This document shows positions 6,722-14,620 of a stretch of DNA of 17,365 nucleotides, piece after piece. The translations under genes were made by a program, and so were the position numbers. The notes below the pieces were generated by a model. It did no database searches. It saw only the letters and a program-made list of their open reading frames with translations, and was not told the origin of the DNA. Each line of letters begins with the position of its first letter. The stretch's first letter is position 1. Source of the DNA: Candidatus Delongbacteria bacterium (GTDB lineage Bacteria; UBA4055). Location of the stretch: NCBI GenBank assembly GCA_028702975.1, contig JAQVNT010000006.1, forward strand, positions 1-17,365, given 5' to 3'.

Positions 6722-8074
6722 ATGGCATCCAAAACTTATGTACTTGACACAAATGTTCTGCTTCACGATTATAATTGCCTGAAAGCGTTTGACGACGGAG
6801 ATGTTGGTATTCCAATTACAGTGCTTGAAGAGCTCGACGAGTTCAAAAAAGGGCACGATCAGCTAAATTATAACGCAAGGGAGATTACGCGCCAGATAGA
6901 CGAATTGTCGGGAGGCGAGAACGGTTCTTTCAAGGAACTTTTTAGAAAAGGCATATCCCTCGGCGAAGGTAAAGGAAAGGTTTTTATACTCACTGATGTA
7001 AAATTCAGAGAAGGTTTTGCGGATAAATTCATTTCGGGAAAAGAGGATCATCACATACTCGCGGCTTGTTTTAATTTCATGAGCGACAATCCCAAAAAAG
7101 AAGTGGTCTTCGTATCGAAGGATGTCAATTTGAGGCTTAAGGCCAGGGCATTGGAGATAATTGCGAGAGACTATCAGATAGGCAAAATAAAGAGCGCGGA
7201 AGACCTTTTTACCGGCGTGGATACTATGGAGGATATGGACGAAAGCTCGATCGATGTCCTATTTCAAAAGAAGAAAATATCAGTCGAAGATTTCAGGAAA
7301 GATACTGATTCTGCTTCGATCGAACTTAAACCTAATCAATATTTTTTACTTAAGTCTGAAAATAAAGAAGCTTTAGCGAGATACGATCAATTCGAACAGC
7401 AGATCACGCTCGTTGAAGAAAAAGAAGTTTTCGGGATCAAACCGAGGAATGCTGAACAGACCTTTGCCATCAATGCTCTCACTGATGACAGAATAAAGCT
7501 CGTTACTATTTCGGGTACAGCGGGGACCGGAAAGACTCTTCTTGCTCTTGCCGCCGCGCTCGAGAACAGAAAAGGGTATAAACAGATCTTCTTAAGCAGG
7601 CCGATAGTACCTTTAAGCAACAAGGACATCGGCTACCTGCCCGGAACAGCCATAAACAAGATCGAGCCGTATATGCAGCCTTTGTACGACAATCTCAAAT
7701 TCATTCAAAACAATTTTAACGAAGGTTCAGATAAATACGATATGATAGATGAGCTTCAGAAGAGGGAAAAGCTGATAATCTCCCCTCTTGCATACATAAG
7801 AGGCCGCACGCTCAGCAATGTTTATTTTATAGTGGATGAAGCTCAAAACCTCTCCCCTCACGAAGTTAAGACAATAATCACCAGAGCCGGAGAAGGCACT
7901 AAGGTCGTTTTCACAGGTGATATCTATCAGATCGACTCGCCGTATCTCGATTCGGAATCGAACGGGCTTTCATACATCATCGACAAGCTTGAGAATCAGG
8001 AGCTTTATTCTCATGTTACTTTAAAAAAGGGCGAAAGGTCGGTACTTTCCGAACTCGCCTCTAAACTACTCTAA
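6722..8074 (+). CDS. PIN-PhoH family ATPase/ribonuclease
   Basis: A 450-residue protein joining an N-terminal PIN ribonuclease domain to a PhoH ATPase, the PhoH2/YlaK layout. Members bind ATP and are reported to unwind and cut RNA; the cellular role is poorly known. The PIN domain shows YVLDTNVLLHD (6-16), TVLEELDEFKKG (33-44), KEDHHILAA (107-115) and SKDVNLRLKA (132-141), giving the acidic metal-binding set. The ATPase has Walker A GTAGTGKT (265-272), FIVDEAQN (369-376), FTGD (397-400) and the C-terminal KGERSVLSELASKLL. I chose ATG 6722 because AGGAG lies eight bases upstream and the protein then starts at the PIN strand; the frame is open 20 codons further up. hflX follows after 14 bases, so they are probably co-transcribed. 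Confidence 0.92.
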   Translation: MASKTYVLDTNVLLHDYNCLKAFDDGDVGIPITVLEELDEFKKGHDQLNYNAREITRQIDELSGGENGSFKELFRKGISLGEGKGKVFILTDVKFREGFADKFISGKEDHHILAACFNFMSDNPKKEVVFVSKDVNLRLKARALEIIARDYQIGKIKSAEDLFTGVDTMEDMDESSIDVLFQKKKISVEDFRKDTDSASIELKPNQYFLLKSENKEALARYDQFEQQITLVEEKEVFGIKPRNAEQTFAINALTDDRIKLVTISGTAGTGKTLLALAAALENRKGYKQIFLSRPIVPLSNKDIGYLPGTAINKIEPYMQPLYDNLKFIQNNFNEGSDKYDMIDELQKREKLIISPLAYIRGRTLSNVYFIVDEAQNLSPHEVKTIITRAGEGTKVVFTGDIYQIDSPYLDSESNGLSYIIDKLENQELYSHVTLKKGERSVLSELASKLL

Positions 8075-8088
8075 ATATAAGGAACAAC

Positions 8089-9396
8089 ATGATACCGGAA
8101 GGAATAGATACTACACCTCAACTGCCCAAAGCATTTCTTGTCGGGGTCTGTCTGGACAGCAGAGAATACGAAAGCGCGCAAAGATCGCTGGACGAGCTTG
8201 AAAAACTGGCTCAGACGGCCGAAATAGAAGTTGTCGAAAAGTTCATTCAGAACAGAAAGACGATCGATAAAGCTACTTATGTGGGAAAGGGCTTCCTTGA
8301 AGACATAAAGGCAAAAATGGATATGGCGGAGATCGACCTGCTGATCTTCGACAATGAAATTGCACCGACTCAGGCGCGAAACATGATGAAACTGCATAAG
8401 ATCGAAGCGCTTGACAGGACTGAAATAATACTTGATATTTTTCACAGACATGCAAAGACAAGGGAAGCGAAGCTTGAAGTGAGGCTGGCTGAATTAAAAT
8501 ATCAGCTGCCCAGACTTAAAAAACTTTGGTCTCACCTGGACAGGGAAAGGGGATCGTCCGGGAGTGCGTCCGGGGCGTCACGAGGCATGGGTGAAAAGCA
8601 GATAGAGGTAGACAGAAGGATCATCAAGGATGAGATCAGGCTTCTGACTCTCGAACTTGACAGAATAATGACGCAGAAGATCACCCAGAGAAAAAAGAGG
8701 GAGAACGCGAAAAAAGTCTGTCTCGTGGGCTATACAAATGCGGGAAAATCGTCTCTTTTCAACAGGATCACGGGAGAAAACGTACTCGTCGAGGACAAGC
8801 TTTTTGCTACGCTCGATTCAACAGCGCGTTCCATTGAGATCGATAAAGGCGACAATGTGGTTATCTCCGACACTGTCGGGTTCATATCGAACCTTCCACA
8901 CAGCCTTATCGCATCTTTCCGCGCGACTTTAAAGGATGTGATGGACGCTGATCTTCTCCTCCATGTTGTAGATATCTCAGATGACAATTGCGAAGAACAC
9001 ATTAAAGCTGTAAACATCGTTTTAAAGGAGATAGGCGCGGAAAAAATACCGGTTCTGCTTGTCTTCAACAAGATCGATCTTCTGGGCGAATACAGAGTCA
9101 GGGAAGAGATCTTTTCTGATAAATACGAAGGATCGGTCTTCATTTCCGCCTTTACCGGAGAAAATACTGAAGGAATGCTCAGCTCAGTTAAGGAAAAGCT
9201 CGATCAGTCCGTCAGATGCAGTTTCCTCTTCCCTTTTGAAGAACAGAGACTTCTCGCCAACATGCACGAAATATCGGAAATAATATCAAAAGAATTTACG
9301 GATTACGGAGTATCGGTCACGGCGGTCATAAGCAAAGATAACCTTTATAAAGTGAAAGACTTCATAGTTAAAAAGGGTGAAGGCTCCAAAAAGTAA
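8089..9396 (+). CDS. hflX: GTPase HflX
   Basis: Ribosome-associated GTPase of the Obg-HflX superfamily, which splits stalled 70S ribosomes under stress in characterised bacteria. The 435 residues contain the HflX N-terminal domain with YVGKGFLEDI (64-73), FDNEIAPTQARNM (87-99), DRTEIILDIFHRHAKTREAKLEV (written in part here, about 109-131) and a Gly/Ser-rich turn GSSGSASGASRGMGEKQIE. The G domain has G1 GYTNAGKS (214-221), FATLDSTAR (239-247), DTVGFI (261-266), NKID (327-330) and SA (353-354). A TAAGGA site precedes the ATG. It follows the PIN-PhoH gene by 14 bases, so both may serve RNA or ribosome quality control; that is inference. Confidence 0.96.
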   Translation: MIPEGIDTTPQLPKAFLVGVCLDSREYESAQRSLDELEKLAQTAEIEVVEKFIQNRKTIDKATYVGKGFLEDIKAKMDMAEIDLLIFDNEIAPTQARNMMKLHKIEALDRTEIILDIFHRHAKTREAKLEVRLAELKYQLPRLKKLWSHLDRERGSSGSASGASRGMGEKQIEVDRRIIKDEIRLLTLELDRIMTQKITQRKKRENAKKVCLVGYTNAGKSSLFNRITGENVLVEDKLFATLDSTARSIEIDKGDNVVISDTVGFISNLPHSLIASFRATLKDVMDADLLLHVVDISDDNCEEHIKAVNIVLKEIGAEKIPVLLVFNKIDLLGEYRVREEIFSDKYEGSVFISAFTGENTEGMLSSVKEKLDQSVRCSFLFPFEEQRLLANMHEISEIISKEFTDYGVSVTAVISKDNLYKVKDFIVKKGEGSKK

Positions 9397-9422
9397 TAAC
9401 TCATTCCAAATAAATTATTTTC

Positions 9423-9451
9423 TTGCTTAAATGCATTTTTTTTCATATTTT
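9423..9451 (+). promoter_or_regulatory. possible promoter for the SNF2 operon
   Basis: TTGCTT (9423-9428), a 17-base spacer and TATTTT (9446-9451) lie in the 89-base AT-rich gap after hflX, about 35 bases before the helicase start. No terminator is visible after hflX, so read-through from hflX is also possible. Confidence 0.35.
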
Positions 9452-9485
9452 CTGAACTTTGCTGTTATTTTATGCGGGTTCGTAG

Positions 9486-12392
9486 ATGGATGGTATGCGC
9501 AGGTTCATATTTCACTGTGACTACAGATATTCTCTCAGTAGGGATTGCCTGCTTGTCTGGATCGAGATCTGTGATTTTGAGAAGGGAGCGGATAAATTCG
9601 CTACCAAAGAGGATATAAAAGACCTGTTCTTCCGTAAGAACATACCCTTTTCAGATACTGTAAGTGCTGATTTTTACATTCCCCATCAGGAGAATACAAG
9701 AATTCTAAGCTCGGTTGAATCGACTCATCCTGAAATGGTAATCGAGAAAGAAAAAGTTGAGTATTTTAAGAAATACATCGACTGCGCTCTCATTCCTTTC
9801 TATGAATTCAACTATTTCGTTAAAGCTTTAAAAAGTGTAAGCGGACATTCGCTCTCCCCTTCTTTCAAATATTACGATAAGTTCCAGAAATTCGTAAGAC
9901 ACCTGATCGAAAAAAAATATTATCTGCCGGGATTTTATCCCAAAGGCGAAGAGTTCGAGTTCGTTTACTATCCTTTCTACACAAAAGCCGTTCGTGAACA
10001 TCTGGAGCTTTTTTACGAAAATCTTCCCATGATCTCCGTTTACGGAAAGGGAATAATCGAAGACAAGGTCTCCTTTGTGAACAACCTTCTTCTCTCCTGT
10101 CTTAATTCTCTTACGGATTATCTGATGACAAAAGGAGATGCCCAGGATTTTGCCGACAAAGCCCTCAGAGCGAGCAGCATAGCCCATCTGGTTATAAAGG
10201 AAAGCGGGATCAGGATCTGCGGATTTAATTTTGAAGAATGGAAATGCTGGTCCGAAAGGATCGCCTCAAAAAGACAATTCATCTTTGCCTGCGACAGATC
10301 CGATGACGGCAGCTGGAAAATCAACTTCGGGGTCGAGACTGAAAAAGGCGTTGTCTTTGCGGACGAAATATACAACTCAGAAGATAACGGGCTCAAAACA
10401 TTCTTCCTTCTGGAACTCGTAAGGGCTTCTCAGTTCTCCGAGCCTGTAAGAAGCTCTCTTCTCTCCCCCGCCCCGACGCACATAGCTCTGGACGAGGACG
10501 ATCTCTTAAATTTCCTTAAATACGACGCGGCCGAACTAAGCGACAACCGCATAAAAATTTATTATCCGCAGTTCTTCAAAAACATAAGTAAACTTAAGGC
10601 GAAAGTAAGGTTCAGGAAAAGAAATAGCCAAGCGGCTTTTTCCAGAGGAGCGGTGTCTCGAGTAGTGCTCGATTTTGAATGGCAGCTTTATGCGGGTGAT
10701 GTAGTGATAGACAAAGAAACCGCCGAAGAACTTCTGGAAAGCGGAAGAGAATTCGTCAAAATAGGCGGCAATTATATCGAGCTCGACAAACTTGCGCTCC
10801 GAAAGATAGTGAAAAACCTCAAGATCGAGGAGGATAAGCACAAGGACGGGGTCAATTTTTTCGAAGCATTGAACTTTGACCTTCAGGACGAGATAGAGAT
10901 CGATAAGTCGGAGATATTCCAGAACCTGATCGATAACGCCGACATGTCAAAGCAGTTCAAATACCTGACCGGAATAGAAGGTTTTAACGGTGTTTTAAGG
11001 GCGTATCAGGAAAAAGGCGTATCTTTCCTCAGTTTTCTGGACGAGCTCGGTTTCGGGGCCATTCTCGCCGATGATATGGGTCTCGGAAAGACGATACAGA
11101 TAATAGCGCTTTTGATGCATAAGAAAATAAACAAAACCGCTCTCATAGTCGCTCCTACCACGCTTTTGTATAACTGGGAAATGGAGCTGAAAAAATTCGC
11201 GCCCTCGATCAGATCCTATCTCCATTACGGCGTCAACAGGCTGAAAGACATCTCCGAGATCATACCGCAGAACGATGTTATAATCTGCAGCTACGGGATC
11301 GTGAAGAGGGACCTTGACATGCTCCTCGAGCACCAGTTCTCATACCTGATAATAGATGAGGCGCAGTATATCAAGAACGCGAACAGCGATCAGGCTAAAG
11401 CCGTAAAAAAGCTCAGAGGCGAGAACAGGTTCGCTCTTACAGGCACTCCTATCGAGAACAGGCTGATGGAATTGTGGTCTATAATGGATTTTGTTAATCC
11501 GGGACTTCTGCTTGACGGCAGAACTTTCTTCAACAAATATGAATATCCTATAATGAAGAATGACGATGACCTGAAAAAACAGCAGCTCCATCAGGTGATA
11601 AGTCCGTTCGTTCTCAGAAGGATGAAAACCGACCGGGATATCATAAAAGACCTTCCGGACAAGCAGGAGATCAAGATATATCTGCCGCTTACCGACGAGC
11701 AGATACAGCTTTACGATTCAGAGATAAAAAAGATCGAGCAGGAAATAGACAGCTCCGGCGGAAAGATCAACAAGACCAATATGCTCGCAACTATAACAAA
11801 GCTGAAGCAGATCTGCAACCATCCGTCAAATTACCTCAATGACAATACCAACGACTGCGGAAAGAAAAGATCGGCAAAGCTTGACAGCCTCGTAGAGATG
11901 GTCAACACGATCGAGCAGGAGGGCAGGAAATCGATAATCTTCACGCAGTATATAGATGCCGGAAAGATCATTAAAAAAAGAATATTCAACGATCTTGGTA
12001 AAAAAGTACTTTTCTTCCACGGGTCTCTTGACCTTGAAGCGAGAAGGGAAATGATAGAAGAATTTGAAAACGACGAAACGATACCCGCAATGGTACTGTC
12101 ATTAAAAGCCGGAGGTCTCGGTCTCAATCTCACAATGGCAAACTATGTGTTCCACTTTGACAGATGGTGGAATCCGGCGGTCGAAAATCAGGCTGTTGAC
12201 AGGGTTTACAGGATAGGTCAGAAACTGAACACTTTTGTTTATAAATTCATATGCAAAGGCACTCTTGAAGAAAGGATCGACGATCTGATCGAAAGCAAAA
12301 TAAAGCTGTCTGACGGGATCATCCCAAAAGGCGACAGTATAATTTCAGAACTTACGGACAAAGATTTCATTAACCTTATCAGGAGGATGTGA
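9486..12392 (+). CDS. SNF2/Rad54-family DEAD/DEAH helicase
   Basis: Bacterial SNF2-family ATP-dependent DNA translocase of 968 residues. The N-terminal 490 residues are a poorly conserved domain common in bacterial SNF2 proteins that occur with SWIM proteins. The motor begins near 500: RAYQEKGVSFL (505-515), Walker A DDMGLGKT (529-536), VAPTTLLYNW (555-564), IIDEAQYIKN (622-631), LTGTPIENR (651-659), SPFVLRRMK (706-714), KQICNHP (774-780), FTQY (819-822), FFHGS (843-847), LSLKAGGLGLNL (871-882) and NQAVDRVYRIGQ (901-912). An in-frame TAG just before ATG 9486 fixes the possible starts to 9486 or 9495; no strong ribosome site separates them. The next gene encodes a SWIM zinc finger, a pairing seen in many bacteria (B. 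subtilis YwqA/YwqB type). A genome-maintenance or transcription role is inferred. Confidence 0.95.
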   Translation: MDGMRRFIFHCDYRYSLSRDCLLVWIEICDFEKGADKFATKEDIKDLFFRKNIPFSDTVSADFYIPHQENTRILSSVESTHPEMVIEKEKVEYFKKYIDCALIPFYEFNYFVKALKSVSGHSLSPSFKYYDKFQKFVRHLIEKKYYLPGFYPKGEEFEFVYYPFYTKAVREHLELFYENLPMISVYGKGIIEDKVSFVNNLLLSCLNSLTDYLMTKGDAQDFADKALRASSIAHLVIKESGIRICGFNFEEWKCWSERIASKRQFIFACDRSDDGSWKINFGVETEKGVVFADEIYNSEDNGLKTFFLLELVRASQFSEPVRSSLLSPAPTHIALDEDDLLNFLKYDAAELSDNRIKIYYPQFFKNISKLKAKVRFRKRNSQAAFSRGAVSRVVLDFEWQLYAGDVVIDKETAEELLESGREFVKIGGNYIELDKLALRKIVKNLKIEEDKHKDGVNFFEALNFDLQDEIEIDKSEIFQNLIDNADMSKQFKYLTGIEGFNGVLRAYQEKGVSFLSFLDELGFGAILADDMGLGKTIQIIALLMHKKINKTALIVAPTTLLYNWEMELKKFAPSIRSYLHYGVNRLKDISEIIPQNDVIICSYGIVKRDLDMLLEHQFSYLIIDEAQYIKNANSDQAKAVKKLRGENRFALTGTPIENRLMELWSIMDFVNPGLLLDGRTFFNKYEYPIMKNDDDLKKQQLHQVISPFVLRRMKTDRDIIKDLPDKQEIKIYLPLTDEQIQLYDSEIKKIEQEIDSSGGKINKTNMLATITKLKQICNHPSNYLNDNTNDCGKKRSAKLDSLVEMVNTIEQEGRKSIIFTQYIDAGKIIKKRIFNDLGKKVLFFHGSLDLEARREMIEEFENDETIPAMVLSLKAGGLGLNLTMANYVFHFDRWWNPAVENQAVDRVYRIGQKLNTFVYKFICKGTLEERIDDLIESKIKLSDGIIPKGDSIISELTDKDFINLIRRM

Positions 12393-12396
12393 CCTG
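12381..12396 (+). promoter_or_regulatory. strong ribosome binding site with CTG start
   Basis: AGGAGG (12381-12386) inside the end of the helicase gene, a seven-base spacer holding the helicase stop, then CTG (12394-12396). The SWIM frame has no ATG, GTG or TTG between the last helicase codons and a GTG at 12580, which lies well inside the conserved part of the protein. Confidence 0.7.
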
Positions 12397-13164
12397 GAAT
12401 TCGACAAGAACATAATATGGTGGTTCGACACATTTCACGACAGACTGTATAACGACTCGAATATAACAAAATTCAATCTGGGCAGAAAGCTGTTCAACAA
12501 AAGAGCGATAACCCACCTCGATATTGATGAAAATGATGTTGAGGCTGTAGTTTATGACGGGAAAAAGAACTATTACGATGTGAGGATAACTTTTGCGCCC
12601 CTCAGTTATACCGACTCGGAAACATTAAGAGAGCTTTTCAGGTCTGATTTCGGCTTCGCATCCGACATCGTGAACGGGATATTTCCCGCAAAATTCTACG
12701 GGATCATGACTGACAGAAGCGTGGATGTCTTTCCGTTCTGGTCCGATCTCAACTATAAATGTTCGTGCAAAAAAACGAAAAAATGCGAACATGTAGCTGC
12801 CGTAATTCACAGAATCCTCAACGAGATCATATTTGAACCTTCACTCCTCTTCAGTTTGAGGGGCTACAAATGCGACGACATTTTCTCTCTTCTGGCGAAC
12901 GATCCTGATTTTACTCTGTCTGAACCGGAACAGCCTGAAGAACTGACTATAGAGCACTATTCTGTGAAAAGCAGCAGTTTCGACGTCTCGGAGATAAATC
13001 CGCTGATCTATTACGGCGTTGATATACCTGAGCCGGACCTTTCAGATGTTCAGGAGTCGAGAATTACGGATTCGCGTATCTATCACGGAAAGATCAGGGA
13101 TGAATTTTACGGAATATTCGACAGTCTTACGGAAATATTGAAAGTTAATGCAAAAAAATTCTAA
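12394..13164 (+). CDS. SWIM zinc-finger protein, partner of the SNF2 helicase
   Basis: A 256-residue protein with a SWIM zinc finger, CxC-x5-CxH, at Cys123, Cys125, Cys131 and His133 (CSCKKTKKCEH). SWIM domains bind DNA or proteins. The segment before it, with GRKLFNKRAITHLDI and VEAVVYDGKKNYYDVRI, looks like the normal N-terminal part of such proteins, so a start at GTG 12580 would cut off about 62 residues. The best start is CTG 12394, one base after the helicase stop and seven bases after AGGAGG. The C-terminal half is acidic and unrecognised. The close packing implies coupled synthesis and joint action with the helicase. A ribosomal frameshift making a helicase-SWIM fusion is an alternative I consider less likely. 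Domain call certain; start inferred. Confidence 0.85.
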   Translation: MEFDKNIIWWFDTFHDRLYNDSNITKFNLGRKLFNKRAITHLDIDENDVEAVVYDGKKNYYDVRITFAPLSYTDSETLRELFRSDFGFASDIVNGIFPAKFYGIMTDRSVDVFPFWSDLNYKCSCKKTKKCEHVAAVIHRILNEIIFEPSLLFSLRGYKCDDIFSLLANDPDFTLSEPEQPEELTIEHYSVKSSSFDVSEINPLIYYGVDIPEPDLSDVQESRITDSRIYHGKIRDEFYGIFDSLTEILKVNAKKF

Positions 13165-13181
13165 TATAAGGACCATTTAAA

Positions 13182-13961
13182 ATGAAACCTAAAGTGCTTA
13201 CAATAATCACGGACGGCATAAACTGCAATGTTGAGACAGGCAGGGCTTTCAGTCTGGCAGGAGCTGAAAACGAGGAAGTTCATCTGAATCTTCTCCTCGA
13301 TAAAACGATTTCTTTACTGGACTATGACATTTTATCTTTCTCGGGAGGTTTTTCATACGGAGACGATGTGAAGTCGGGCAAGATATTTTCACTCAAACTG
13401 CTCAAACTGGCTGACGATATAAGGAAGTTCATTGACTCTAAAAAGCTCATAATCGGGATCTGCAACGGCTTCCAGGTGATCACGACTCTCGGGATCGTGC
13501 CTTACGGAACTCTCGGTGAGCCTAAAGTGTCTCTTTACTGGAACGACAGCGCGCATTTTGAATGCAGATGGGTCGATCTGCTGATACCTGAAAATGTTAG
13601 GTCCCCATGGCTGAAAGGACTTGGCGGAAAGGTAATAAAAGTACAGGCTGCGCATGCGGAAGGAAGACTTGTGACAAAAACAGCTGAAGAATATTCAGAG
13701 CTTTTTGAGAAAGGTCTTGTGGCTTTCCAGTACGCTGATCCCTCGGGCAGACCTACCGAAAATTATCCGTTCAATCCGAACGGTTCGCCTCAAGGCGTAG
13801 CCGGCCTGGTAGATGTCACCGGTCAGGTTATTGGAATGATGCCTCACCCTGAAAGGAATGCGGAACTGTTCCATGATCCTCGGTTCAGAGAACTCGAAAA
13901 CGACCGCGAACCTGACGGTCTGAAGATATTTATGAACGCAGTAGAGTATTTCAAGAGCTGA
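13182..13961 (+). CDS. purQ: phosphoribosylformylglycinamidine synthase, glutaminase subunit PurQ
   Basis: Class I glutamine amidotransferase that supplies ammonia to PurL for FGAR to FGAM conversion in purine synthesis. The 259 residues have GINCNVETGRAF (12-23), the substrate-channel segment LSFSGGFSYGDDVKSG (51-66), the nucleophile elbow GICNGFQ (92-98) with Cys94, AAHAEGR (156-162), GVAGLVD (205-211) and the catalytic pair in PHPER (His222, Glu224). These are PurQ-specific rather than GuaA-like. It is longer than the roughly 225 residues of compact PurQ proteins. AAGGA lies nine bases before the ATG. No purL or purS is in the window, so its partner is encoded elsewhere, and the neighbours are unrelated to purines. 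Confidence 0.94.
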   Translation: MKPKVLTIITDGINCNVETGRAFSLAGAENEEVHLNLLLDKTISLLDYDILSFSGGFSYGDDVKSGKIFSLKLLKLADDIRKFIDSKKLIIGICNGFQVITTLGIVPYGTLGEPKVSLYWNDSAHFECRWVDLLIPENVRSPWLKGLGGKVIKVQAAHAEGRLVTKTAEEYSELFEKGLVAFQYADPSGRPTENYPFNPNGSPQGVAGLVDVTGQVIGMMPHPERNAELFHDPRFRELENDREPDGLKIFMNAVEYFKS

Positions 13962-13962
13962 A

Positions 13963-14604
13963 ATGGAAAAGATATTAAAATTAATAAAACTTGAGATATT
14001 TGTGCTCAGAAAAGATTCGAGGGTCAGGATAAAGCTGATGCTGAGTTTTCTGCTTATCATTTATGTTCTGTCGTTCTCTTTTGTTGAATCTGAAGCCAAT
14101 ATACTTCCGTTCTTCTGGTTCGGCTTTTTTTTTGCCTCGCCGCTGATCGATTACTGTTTCTATTTCGAAAGGCTGAACAGCCGTTTTCTGCTTCTGATAG
14201 GCAAAGGTTTTTCATTAAGGCAGATAATTGTAGCTAAAAGTCTGGTGATCTTCGGTTTCGGGTTTATTTCCGCGGTACTTTTCACATCGGCGGCTCTGTT
14301 TCTCAACAGCACCGGGATCCTCAACGCGGGCGTAACGGAAAATTTCATCGTTTACCTTCTTGTAATAGCCCTATATAATTATTTCATAATACTTTTCTCC
14401 GGATTAGTGCAGACAAGATTCGAAGTTATCTTTCCCGTAAGGCTCTTAAATATACTCGGATTTATAATCTTCGTAAACTTTCAGACAAGGATCCCGGACC
14501 TGTACATAAGAGATCTTCACAACGCGTATTTTGCCGTTCTGATACTGCTTACTTCAGCCGCGATCTATGCTGCCGGAATTTTGAATAAAGATAAAATCTC
14601 ATAA
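13963..14604 (+). CDS. six-helix membrane protein, ABC-2 permease-like, unrecognised
   Basis: I do not recognise the family. The 213 residues hold about six transmembrane helices, near 25-42, 46-64, 92-114, 127-148, 160-174 and 187-206. The N terminus is basic and presumably cytoplasmic. The amphipathic segment between helices 2 and 3 (FERLNSRFLLLIGKGFSLRQI) is written in part and resembles the coupling segment of ABC-2-type permeases, but no ATPase gene is adjacent. The ATG follows the purQ TGA with a single base between, so it is translationally coupled to purQ. The following PHP-domain gene starts 17 bases later. Membrane location is clear; function is unknown. Confidence 0.75.
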   Translation: MEKILKLIKLEIFVLRKDSRVRIKLMLSFLLIIYVLSFSFVESEANILPFFWFGFFFASPLIDYCFYFERLNSRFLLLIGKGFSLRQIIVAKSLVIFGFGFISAVLFTSAALFLNSTGILNAGVTENFIVYLLVIALYNYFIILFSGLVQTRFEVIFPVRLLNILGFIIFVNFQTRIPDLYIRDLHNAYFAVLILLTSAAIYAAGILNKDKIS

Positions 14605-14620
14605 AAGAAAGAGGCTAAAA

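Noticed and set aside
12381..12396. A prfB-like programmed +1 frameshift joining helicase and SWIM protein
   Set aside because: There is an AGGAGG just before TGAC, as in prfB, but the codon before the stop is ATG, which would not pair after a +1 slip. A separate start at CTG is simpler.
12580..13164. GTG 12580 as the start of the SWIM gene
   Set aside because: No ribosome site precedes it and coding-like sequence continues in frame back to 12394.
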